A stretch of 43,872 nt of DNA from Candidatus Rokuibacteriota bacterium (GTDB lineage Bacteria > Methylomirabilota > Methylomirabilia > Rokubacteriales > CSP1-6), in assembly GCA_016184365.1 (NCBI GenBank), contig JACPCW010000136.1, positions 1 through 43,872 of the forward strand. The letters run 5' to 3'. Shown here piece after piece: positions 23,194-30,272 of this stretch. Numbering within the stretch: position 1 is the first letter of the stretch; each line of letters begins with the position of its first letter. The position numbers were made by a program, and so were the translations under genes. Under the pieces are notes generated by a model. That model searched no databases. It was not told the origin of the DNA and was given only the letters and a program-made list of their open reading frames with translations.

Positions 23194-25303
23194 GTGGAAG
23201 AGCACCCTGTGCCCGTACTGCGGCGTCGGGTGCGGGTTGCTCGTGCGCGTCGAGCGGGGCGCGGTGACGAAGGTCAAAGGCGATCCCGATCACCCCGCGA
23301 ACTTCGGCGACATCTGCGCGAAGGCCGTGCACCTGCCGCCCGCGCTCCGCACCTCGGATCGGCTGGTCGCGCCGCAGATTCGATGGCGTCGCGACGGCGC
23401 GCACGAGCGCGTGCCGTGGGAGGTCGCGCTGCGATTCACGGCCGACCGGCTGCGTGACATCCTCACGGCGCACGGTCCCGACGCGATCGCCGTCTACGCG
23501 TCCGGTCAGCTGACGACGGAGGAGTACTACGTCGCGGGGAAGCTCGCGAAGGGATTCCTCGGCACGAACAACTTCGACACCAACTCGCGGCTCTGCATGG
23601 CGTCGGCCGCGGCCGGCTACACGCGCTCGCTCGGCGCCGACGGCCCGCCGTCGTCGTACGAGGACGTCGATGCCGCCGAGTGTCTCTTCCTGATCGGCAC
23701 GAACACCGCGGACTGCCATCCGATCGTGTTCAAGCGCCTCCGCCGCCGCAAGCTCGCCGCGCCCGACGACGTGTTCGTGATCGTGGCCGATCCGCGGTGG
23801 ACCGAGACCGCCGACCTCGCGGATCTGCACCTGCCGCTGCGACCGGGATCGGACATCGCGCTCCTGCACGGGATGCTGCACGTGCTGTGGAAGGACGGTC
23901 TGCTCGATCGCGCGTTCATCCACGCGCGGACCTCGGGCTGGGAGGACCTCGAGCGCGTCATCGAGCGCTATCCACCCGAGCGCGCGGCCGAGCTGACGGG
24001 GCTGTCGCGCGAGATCATCGTCACCGCCGCCCTGCGGTTCGGCGCGGCGCGCCGGGCGCTGACGCTCTGGAGCATGGGCATCAACCAGAGCCACGTCGGG
24101 ACGGACAAGAACGCGGCGCTCATCAACCTGCATCTCGCGACCGGTCAGATCGGGCGGCTCGGCACCGGGCCGTTCTCGCTGACCGGCCAGCCGAACGCGA
24201 TGGGTGGCCGCGAGACGGGTGGGCTCGCGCATCTGCTGCCCGGCTACCGGACGATCGCCGATCCGGAGGCGCGCGCCGTCGTCGAGCGACACTGGGGACT
24301 CGCGCCCGGGAGCATCGCGCCACGGCCCGGACGCTCCGCGCTCGAGATCTTCGAAGGTCTCGCGCGCGGCGACGTGCGCGCCGTGTGGATCGTCTGCACC
24401 AACCCCGCGGCGTCGATGCCGGAGACCGATCTCGTCGAGAAGGCGCTGCGGCAAGCCGACGTCGTCATCGTGCAGGACGCCTACCATCCGACGGAGACGA
24501 CGCGCTTCGCGGACGTGCTGCTGCCCGCGGCGCAGTGGCCGGAGAAGGACGGCGTGATGACGAGCTCCGAGCGCCGGCTGACGTACCTGCCGAAGCTCGT
24601 GGACCCACCGGGTGAGGCGTGGCCCGACACGCGCATCTTCACGCGGTTCGCGCACGAGATGGGCTGGAAGGCGTCCTTCCCGTACGAGACGACCGCCGAG
24701 ATCTTCGACGAGTTCGCGACGCTCACCGCCGGAACGCCGTGCGATTACTCCGGCGTGACTCACGCGCGACTGCGCGCCGAGGGCACGTTGCAGTGGCCGG
24801 TGCCGGCGCCGGACCATCCCGGCACGCCGCGGCTCTACACCGACCGTCGCTTTCATACGACGGACGCGCGGGCGCGATTCATCGCCGTCGAGCACGATCC
24901 GCCCGTCGAGGAGCCCGACGACGCGTACCCGCTGATGCTGACGACGGGACGCGTGCGAGATCACTGGCACACGCTGACGCGCACGGGGAAGGTGATGCCG
25001 CTGACGAGCCGCACGCCGGAACCCGTCCTCGAAGTGAACACCCGCGATGCGCGCCGCAGAGCGATCCAGGATGGGGACTTCGCCGAGGTGGCGTCGCGGC
25101 GGGGCAAGGTCGTCGCGCAGTGTCGCGTCACCGACACGATCCGCGAAGGCGTCTGCTTCCTGCCGTTCCACTGGGGGCGCAGCTTCGGCTTCTACAAGAG
25201 CGCCAACAACCTGACGCTGTCCGCGCGCGATCCGCTGTCGGCGCAGCCCGAGCTGAAGGTGTGCGCCGTGCGCGTGCGCAGGCTGACAGAGGTCACGCGA
25301 TGA
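23186..25303 (+). CDS. nasA: Assimilatory nitrate reductase catalytic subunit (NasA/NarB type)
   Basis: A 705-residue molybdopterin-guanine-dinucleotide oxidoreductase. ATG 23186 overlaps the end of nirA and puts the [4Fe-4S] motif CPYCGVGCG at residues 9-17, with the fourth Cys in GDICAKA about 26 residues on. Further landmarks are TNNFDTNSRLCMASAAAGY (the Cys in RLCM is the expected Mo ligand), LTLWSMGINQSHVGTDKNAA, TGQPNAMGGRE and the C-terminal GRVRDHWHTLTRTGK. The C-terminal [2Fe-2S] domain of Klebsiella NasA is absent, so it resembles the shorter, ferredoxin-dependent NarB form. It reduces nitrate to nitrite in the cytoplasm for the adjacent nitrite reductase. Confidence 0.91.
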   Translation: MPEWKSTLCPYCGVGCGLLVRVERGAVTKVKGDPDHPANFGDICAKAVHLPPALRTSDRLVAPQIRWRRDGAHERVPWEVALRFTADRLRDILTAHGPDAIAVYASGQLTTEEYYVAGKLAKGFLGTNNFDTNSRLCMASAAAGYTRSLGADGPPSSYEDVDAAECLFLIGTNTADCHPIVFKRLRRRKLAAPDDVFVIVADPRWTETADLADLHLPLRPGSDIALLHGMLHVLWKDGLLDRAFIHARTSGWEDLERVIERYPPERAAELTGLSREIIVTAALRFGAARRALTLWSMGINQSHVGTDKNAALINLHLATGQIGRLGTGPFSLTGQPNAMGGRETGGLAHLLPGYRTIADPEARAVVERHWGLAPGSIAPRPGRSALEIFEGLARGDVRAVWIVCTNPAASMPETDLVEKALRQADVVIVQDAYHPTETTRFADVLLPAAQWPEKDGVMTSSERRLTYLPKLVDPPGEAWPDTRIFTRFAHEMGWKASFPYETTAEIFDEFATLTAGTPCDYSGVTHARLRAEGTLQWPVPAPDHPGTPRLYTDRRFHTTDARARFIAVEHDPPVEEPDDAYPLMLTTGRVRDHWHTLTRTGKVMPLTSRTPEPVLEVNTRDARRRAIQDGDFAEVASRRGKVVAQCRVTDTIREGVCFLPFHWGRSFGFYKSANNLTLSARDPLSAQPELKVCAVRVRRLTEVTR

Positions 25304-26058
25304 TCTCGTTCGTCGGCGCCGGTCCCGGTGATCCCGATCTCATCACCGTGAAGGGGCTCAGGCGGCTGCGCGCCGCCGAGGTGCTGATTCACGACCGCCT
25401 CGTCGCGCCCGAGCTTCTCGAGGAGGCGCGTCACGACGCGCAGGTGATCGACGTCGGCAAGGCGCCCGGACGTCACGGCATGGGGCAGGGCGGGATCAAC
25501 GCGCTCCTCGTCGAGCGCGCGGCGCGCGACCGGCGCGTGGTGCGGCTCAAGGGCGGCGATCCGACGCTCTTCGGGCGGCTCGCCGAGGAGATTCGCGCGG
25601 TGCGCGCCGCCGGCCTGCGCTTCGAGGTCGTTCCCGGCGTCACCGCGGGCTGCGCGGCGGCATCGCGCACGGGCATCTCCCTGACCGAGCGAGGGCAGTC
25701 ATCGGTCGCGGTGTTCGCGACCGCGACCGATCACAGCGGCGAGACGGCGCTCGATCTCGACTGGGACCTGCTCGCGCGCGTGCGCGGGACCGTCGTGTGC
25801 TACATGACGGTCCGGAACCTCGACACGATCGCGGCGATCCTCATCGCGCATGGCCGCGATCCGTCCGAGCCGGCTGTCGTCGTGGAGCGTGCGGCCCGGG
25901 CCGACGAGCGCGTCGTGCCGGGCTCTCTCGGAACGATCGCCGGCGTCGCGCGCGCCGCCGCGGTGGAATCGCCGGCGGTGCTGATCGTCGGACCGACCGT
26001 CCGCGCGGCGACCGTCTCGCTCGTCGGGCTGCCGGCGCTCGCCGGCGTGGGCGGGTAG
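25300..26058 (+). CDS. cobA: Uroporphyrinogen-III C-methyltransferase (SUMT)
   Basis: A 252-residue SAM-dependent methyltransferase beginning at an ATGA overlap. It has the family N-terminal loop VGAGPGDPDLITVKG, the SAM-binding VVRLKGGDPTLFGR near residue 80, and EVVPGVTAGCAAASRTGISLT. It converts uroporphyrinogen III to precorrin-2, the first step to the siroheme needed by the nitrite reductase in the same operon. The cobA name is used for stand-alone SUMT; no cobalamin genes are nearby. Confidence 0.92.
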   Translation: MISFVGAGPGDPDLITVKGLRRLRAAEVLIHDRLVAPELLEEARHDAQVIDVGKAPGRHGMGQGGINALLVERAARDRRVVRLKGGDPTLFGRLAEEIRAVRAAGLRFEVVPGVTAGCAAASRTGISLTERGQSSVAVFATATDHSGETALDLDWDLLARVRGTVVCYMTVRNLDTIAAILIAHGRDPSEPAVVVERAARADERVVPGSLGTIAGVARAAAVESPAVLIVGPTVRAATVSLVGLPALAGVGG

Positions 26059-26061
26059 CCG

Positions 26062-26688
26062 GTGCCCGACTACTTTCCCGCCTTCCTCGACGTCCGCGGA
26101 CGGCGGTGCCTCGTCGTGGGTGGCGGACCGATCGGCGAGCGGAAGGTGAGGGATCTCCTCGCGTGCGGCGCGGCGGTGGTCGTCGTGAGTCCGGCGCTGA
26201 CCGATGCGCTCGCGGCGCTCGCGGCCGTGGGCGCGGTCCAGCACCGCGCGCGGCGGTTCCTCAAAGCGGATGCGCGCGGCTGCGCCCTCGTCATTGCCGC
26301 CACGGGCCGGCCGTCGATCGACGACGCGGTCGCGGACGCCGCGCGCCGGCACCGCGCGCTCGTGAACGTCGTGGATCGGCCCGCGACGTGCGACTTCATC
26401 GTTCCGTCGGTGCTGCAGCGGGGCGAGCTGCAGATCGCGGTGTCGACGGGCGGCCGCAGTCCGGCGCTCGCGCGCGAGATCCGGAAACAGCTCGAGACGA
26501 CGTTCGGGCCGGAGTACGCCGGGCTGATCGAGCGCGTCGGGCGGCGACGCCGGCCGCGCGTCTCGACGCCGGCGAGCGGGTCGTTGCGCGCGCGCTCGCT
26601 CAGATCGAGACCTAGCGGGAGAGAGGCTGTCCTCCGACCCTGTTGTATCGTGAAGCCGTCACTCGTAGGATCTGATTCATGGCCATGA
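26062..26688 (+). CDS. Precorrin-2 dehydrogenase (siroheme synthase N-terminal type), probably with a C-terminal frameshift
   Basis: The frame from GTG 26062 gives 208 residues. The first 165 are convincing: FLDVRGRRCLVVGGGPIGER (NAD-binding), CALVIAATGRPSIDDAVADA, LVNVVDRPATCDFIVPSVLQ and IAVSTGGRSPALAREIRKQL, as in CysG N-terminal/Met8p proteins that oxidise precorrin-2. After IERVG the frame becomes a basic, low-plausibility tail to 26688, whereas the neighbouring frame reads ARLDAGERVVARALAQIET and stops at 26615, a much more natural helical end. A one-base indel near 26540-26550 is suspected, in the genome or in the assembly. Confidence 0.82.
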   Translation: MPDYFPAFLDVRGRRCLVVGGGPIGERKVRDLLACGAAVVVVSPALTDALAALAAVGAVQHRARRFLKADARGCALVIAATGRPSIDDAVADAARRHRALVNVVDRPATCDFIVPSVLQRGELQIAVSTGGRSPALAREIRKQLETTFGPEYAGLIERVGRRRRPRVSTPASGSLRARSLRSRPSGREAVLRPCCIVKPSLVGSDSWP

Positions 26689-27065
26689 AATCAGATCGAG
26701 CAAAACGAGGTCGACGCAGCGGCGGCCGAGTGTCGGCGACCCAGGCCAGCCGGTCCTTCGCTCGTCTGCTCGACCGCGTCGAAGCGGGCTCTCAGTTTCT
26801 CATTCATCGGCGAGGAACCGACATCTGCCTCATGACTCCCCCGCCGGTTCCGGCGCGCACGGCGACCCAGGCGCTCGAGATCCTTCGCCACAGGTTGCCG
26901 GTCCGTCTGGACGCGCGCTTCGGCGAGGATCTCCTGGCCCTCATCGCGTCCGAGACGGTGGACCGTTCTCCGTGGGCAACCACCACACTCAGAACAGCGT
27001 CAGGTACCGATCGATCTCCCACTGGGAGATCGTGTTGTGGTACTTCACCCACTCCTGGCGCTTGA
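26679..27065 (+). CDS. Orphan Phd/YefM-type antitoxin with an abnormal C-terminus
   Basis: Residues about 17-55 (RVSATQASRSFARLLDRVEA, then FLIHRRGTDICLM) form the Phd/YefM antitoxin fold. The next part, up to LLALIASETVDRSPW, fits antitoxins paired with PIN-domain toxins. The remaining 30 residues are Thr/Ser/Gly-rich, run antisense across the last 77 bases of the gmaS-like gene, and look like out-of-frame sequence. No toxin gene follows on the plus strand. The antitoxin therefore seems to have lost its end and its toxin when this junction with the methylamine cluster formed. Confidence 0.62.
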   Translation: MAMKSDRAKRGRRSGGRVSATQASRSFARLLDRVEAGSQFLIHRRGTDICLMTPPPVPARTATQALEILRHRLPVRLDARFGEDLLALIASETVDRSPWATTTLRTASGTDRSPTGRSCCGTSPTPGA

Positions 27066-28350
27066 CCTTCACGAACTCCGCGGCCAACTCGGGACCGAGC
27101 GCCGACTGGATCACCGGGTCCGCCTCGAACGCGTCGACCGCCTCCGGCAGGGACTGGGGCACGAGCGCAAGGCCGTGCCTCTTCACCTCGTCGAGCGTCA
27201 TCGTGTACATGTTCCGGCCGGCGTTCGGCTCGCCCGGGTCGAGCTTCCGGTGGATGCCGTCCAGCCCCGCCGCGATGAAGGCGGCCATGCCGAGGTACGG
27301 GTTCACCGAACCGGACACGAGCCGGCACTCGAAGCGACCGGGCTCGGGGATGCGGAACATCTGCGTGCGATTGTTGTCTCCGTAGCTGACGAACGCGGGC
27401 GTCCACGTGAAGCCCGAGGTCGCGCCGGTGAGGAACTCTCCGACCGAGAGGCGCTTGTAGTCGTTGACGGTCGGCGCGACCACCGCGGCCAGGGCACGCG
27501 CGTGGCTCATGGCGCCCGCGAGGAACCGGTAGCCGAGCGTCGACAGGCCGAGGCCGCGCCGATCGTCCCCGTCGAGGAAGAGGTTCTTCTGCCGCTCGAG
27601 GTCCCACAGCGAGATGTGGAAGTGGCAGCCCGACCCGGTCAGCTTCGCGAACGGCTTCGGCATGTGCGTGGCGATCGCGCCGAAGCGCTTCGCCACCTGG
27701 CTCGTCATCATCTTGTAGAAGGTCAGGCGGTCGGCGCTCGTGACCGCCTCCGCGTACTTCCAGTTCAGCTCGTACTGCGAGTTGGCGTCCTCGTGGTCCG
27801 AGGCGTAGGGCTCCCACCCGAGCCGCTCGAGGTAGCCGATCAGCGTGCGCAGGTAGCCCATGGAGCCCGAGAGGCTCTTGAAGTCGTAGCAGGGCTTGTC
27901 CATCGTGTCGACGCCGTCGGGATCGAAGGGCACGATCGAGCCGTCCGGCCGGCGAGAAACCAGGAAGTGCTCGGCCTCGACGCCGACCATCATCACGTAG
28001 CCTTCTTGCCGCAGACGGTCACACGCGAGACGCAGCGCCGTGCGCGGGCAATAGGCCCAGGGCGTTCCGTCGACGGTGATGTCGCACGCGAACCGCGCGA
28101 CGCCCTCCTCCCACGGCACGGGCGTGTAGGAGTCGAGGTCGGGAATGGCGATCATGTCGTGGTCGTGCGGGCCCTGCCCCATGCCCGACACCGCGGCGCC
28201 GGCGAACCCGGCCGAGCCGGCGACGAACAGGTCGAACGCGCTGGCCGGCACACCCTTGCAGCGCGGCGTCCCGTGGATGTCGACGTACTGCGCGAGCATG
28301 TAGTCGACCTTGTCCTTGCGGAGACGGGACCGGATCTCTTCGACGCTCAT
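26989..28350 (-). CDS. gmaS: Gamma-glutamylmethylamide synthetase-like type III glutamine synthetase
   Basis: A 453-residue glutamine-synthetase-superfamily ligase with GGAGGGACCC before the ATG. Motifs: an N-terminal beta-grasp with YVDIHGTPRCKGVPA, metal-binding GVEAEHFL and YELNWKYAEAV, TGSGCHFHISLWD, and the ATP/glutamate segment NDYKRLSVGEFLTGATSGF then ECRLVSGSVNPYL. These fit the GlnT/GmaS group rather than housekeeping GlnA. GmaS joins methylamine to glutamate using ATP. The seven genes upstream on the same strand are the two other enzyme complexes of the N-methylglutamate pathway, which supports this role over ordinary glutamine synthesis. Confidence 0.8.
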   Translation of the reverse strand: MSVEEIRSRLRKDKVDYMLAQYVDIHGTPRCKGVPASAFDLFVAGSAGFAGAAVSGMGQGPHDHDMIAIPDLDSYTPVPWEEGVARFACDITVDGTPWAYCPRTALRLACDRLRQEGYVMMVGVEAEHFLVSRRPDGSIVPFDPDGVDTMDKPCYDFKSLSGSMGYLRTLIGYLERLGWEPYASDHEDANSQYELNWKYAEAVTSADRLTFYKMMTSQVAKRFGAIATHMPKPFAKLTGSGCHFHISLWDLERQKNLFLDGDDRRGLGLSTLGYRFLAGAMSHARALAAVVAPTVNDYKRLSVGEFLTGATSGFTWTPAFVSYGDNNRTQMFRIPEPGRFECRLVSGSVNPYLGMAAFIAAGLDGIHRKLDPGEPNAGRNMYTMTLDEVKRHGLALVPQSLPEAVDAFEADPVIQSALGPELAAEFVKVKRQEWVKYHNTISQWEIDRYLTLF

Positions 28351-28360
28351 GGGTCCCTCC

Positions 28361-29572
28361 TCAATGCGAGACCGCGGCGGCCGCCTTCTCTCCGACGAGC
28401 CGGCCCTCGGAGAATCGTGTGATCGAGAACGGCTCGATGAGCTCGGGCGTCCGGCCCGTGGCGATCAGCTCCGCCATCCGGCGTCCGGAGACGGGCCCGG
28501 CCTTGAACCCGTACGTCCCCCAGCCGACGTCGAGATAGAACCCCGCGAGGCCGGGCACCCCGCCCATGATCGGCGAGTAGTCCGGCGTCATGTCGCAGAT
28601 GCCGGCCCATTGCCGGAGCACCCGCACGTGCTTGAGACACGGAAACAGCTCGAGCGTGTGATGCGCGGTCGCCTCGAGGAACGGCAAGGTGGAGCGATGG
28701 CTGTAGGAGGTGTACGGATCGATCTCGGAGCCGATCACGCACTCGCCGCGATCGGTCTGGCTCACGTAGACGTGCAGGTTCGAGGACACGATCACCTTGT
28801 CGAGGAAGGCCTCCAGCGGCTCGGTCACGAAGGCCTGGAGCGGATGCGTGGTGATCGGCAGCCGGAGTCCCACCATCTTCGCGATCGTGGAGCAGAAGCC
28901 GGCGGTGGCATTGAGGACGATGCTGGTCTTGATCTCACCGCGTGTCGTCCTCACCCCGGTCACGGCGCCGTTGGCCACGTCGATCCCCGTCACCTCGGTG
29001 AAGGGATGGATGTCGACACCGGCGCGGCTCGCGCCGCGGGCGTAGCCCCACACCACCGCGTCGTGGCGGATGATGCCACCGGGGGCGTGATAGAGCGCGG
29101 CCAGCACGGGGTACCGGGGACGGTCGGAGCAGTCGAGCGCGGGCACGAGCGCCTGGATCTCGTCGCGCCAGATGACGCGGCTCTGCACGCCACAGAGCTG
29201 GTTGACCTCGGCGCGAACCCGGAGCCCGTTGATCGCGCTGTCGGTGTGCGCCAGCGTGAGGTGCCCCTGCTGGGAGAACAGCACGTTGTAACCGAGCTCG
29301 GCGGAGAGGCCTTCGTAGAGCTTGACCGACTCGTCGTAGAAGGCGACGCCCTCCGGTGTCCGGTAGTTCGACCGGATGATCGCGGTGTTGCGGCCGCTGG
29401 CGCCGGCGCCGATGTAGCTCTTCTCCAGCACGGCGACGTTCGTCACGCCCCGCTGGCCGAGGTAGTACGCGGTGGCCAGCCCGTGCACGCCGCCGCCGAT
29501 GATCACCACGTCGTACCGATCGCGCAGGCCATTCCGGTGCCACATCTTCCCCGTGCGGAACAGCTGCCACAT
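28361..29572 (-). CDS. mgdA: N-methylglutamate dehydrogenase subunit A / sarcosine oxidase beta-like
   Basis: A 403-residue SoxB-type flavoprotein. It has the FAD-binding YDVVIIGGGVHGLATAYYLG, GASGRNTAIIRSNYRT, the GGIIRHDAVVWGYARGA region typical of heterotetrameric oxidase beta subunits, and the C-terminal GWGTYGFKAGP closing motif. Beta subunits oxidise the N-methyl group of sarcosine or N-methylglutamate and pass electrons or the methylene group to the alpha subunit. It is followed after 10 bases by gmaS and preceded by the gamma-like subunit. Confidence 0.83.
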   Translation of the reverse strand: MWQLFRTGKMWHRNGLRDRYDVVIIGGGVHGLATAYYLGQRGVTNVAVLEKSYIGAGASGRNTAIIRSNYRTPEGVAFYDESVKLYEGLSAELGYNVLFSQQGHLTLAHTDSAINGLRVRAEVNQLCGVQSRVIWRDEIQALVPALDCSDRPRYPVLAALYHAPGGIIRHDAVVWGYARGASRAGVDIHPFTEVTGIDVANGAVTGVRTTRGEIKTSIVLNATAGFCSTIAKMVGLRLPITTHPLQAFVTEPLEAFLDKVIVSSNLHVYVSQTDRGECVIGSEIDPYTSYSHRSTLPFLEATAHHTLELFPCLKHVRVLRQWAGICDMTPDYSPIMGGVPGLAGFYLDVGWGTYGFKAGPVSGRRMAELIATGRTPELIEPFSITRFSEGRLVGEKAAAAVSH

Positions 29573-29574
29573 GC

Positions 29575-30258
29575 TCAGGCCTCCGCGCCGAGCCGCGCGT
29601 GAGCGGCGGCGCCCACCGGCGTGAGCCCGAGATCGTGGCCGGCGTCCATCAACGTCCTCCAGACGAAGTCCCCGTACTCCCGGGGGACGAGCACGCGATA
29701 GGCCGGCAGCCGGGGATGATCGGCCCTCAAAATTACCGCGTGCACGCGGGCCAGCTCGGCCTGGACGAGGCCCAGCGCAGGCAGCGCCGACAGATCGATC
29801 GGCACGAGCCGCTCGAGCAGGGCGCCGACGCGACTGCCCACGAGATCGACGACGGCGAAGGCGGCGCTGAGATCAGTCACGTGGACGCAGCCGAGGGTGT
29901 CGGCGGTCTTCGCGACCAGATCGGCGACGATCTCGTGGTCACCAGGCGCCGTCAGCACCAGCAGCTCGTCGGCGGCGAGGTGGGCGATCAGCAGCGGCGC
30001 GCCGTTGACCCGCTCGCGCGACGCCGCGCCCACCTCCGGCGCCGGTCGTCCCGTGAGCTTCGTCACCAGAGCCTCGATCGCCTCGCCCTGCACGCCGAGC
30101 TTGCCGCAGGCGCTCAGGTCCGAGAGCCCGACGCCCGCTCGCGCCCGCGCCACCTCGTCGTCCGGCGACGTGTACACGTCCGCGACCTTCCACCCGGCGT
30201 CGTCCCTGAAGCGCGCGCCGAGGGCCTGCTGCGCGCGATACATCGCGCTGGTCCGCAT
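29575..30258 (-). CDS. mgdD: N-methylglutamate dehydrogenase subunit D / sarcosine oxidase gamma-like
   Basis: A 227-residue protein of the SoxG family, a partial GcvT-like fold without its own cofactor motif. Typical segments are VGLSDLSACGKLGVQG, LGCVHVTDLSAAFAVVDLVG and YRVLVPREYGDFVWRTLMDA. ATG 30258 is preferred because GGGAGGG sits five bases upstream; GTG 30276, which overlaps the alpha-subunit stop, is an alternative. It probably helps assemble the dehydrogenase complex. Confidence 0.78.
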   Translation of the reverse strand: MRTSAMYRAQQALGARFRDDAGWKVADVYTSPDDEVARARAGVGLSDLSACGKLGVQGEAIEALVTKLTGRPAPEVGAASRERVNGAPLLIAHLAADELLVLTAPGDHEIVADLVAKTADTLGCVHVTDLSAAFAVVDLVGSRVGALLERLVPIDLSALPALGLVQAELARVHAVILRADHPRLPAYRVLVPREYGDFVWRTLMDAGHDLGLTPVGAAAHARLGAEA

Positions 30259-30272
30259 CGGCCCTCCCGGCG

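Noticed and set aside
26989..28350. Housekeeping glutamine synthetase of the adjacent nitrate island
   Set aside because: It is convergent with the nitrate operon and co-oriented with seven methylamine-pathway genes; its motifs fit the GlnT/GmaS group.
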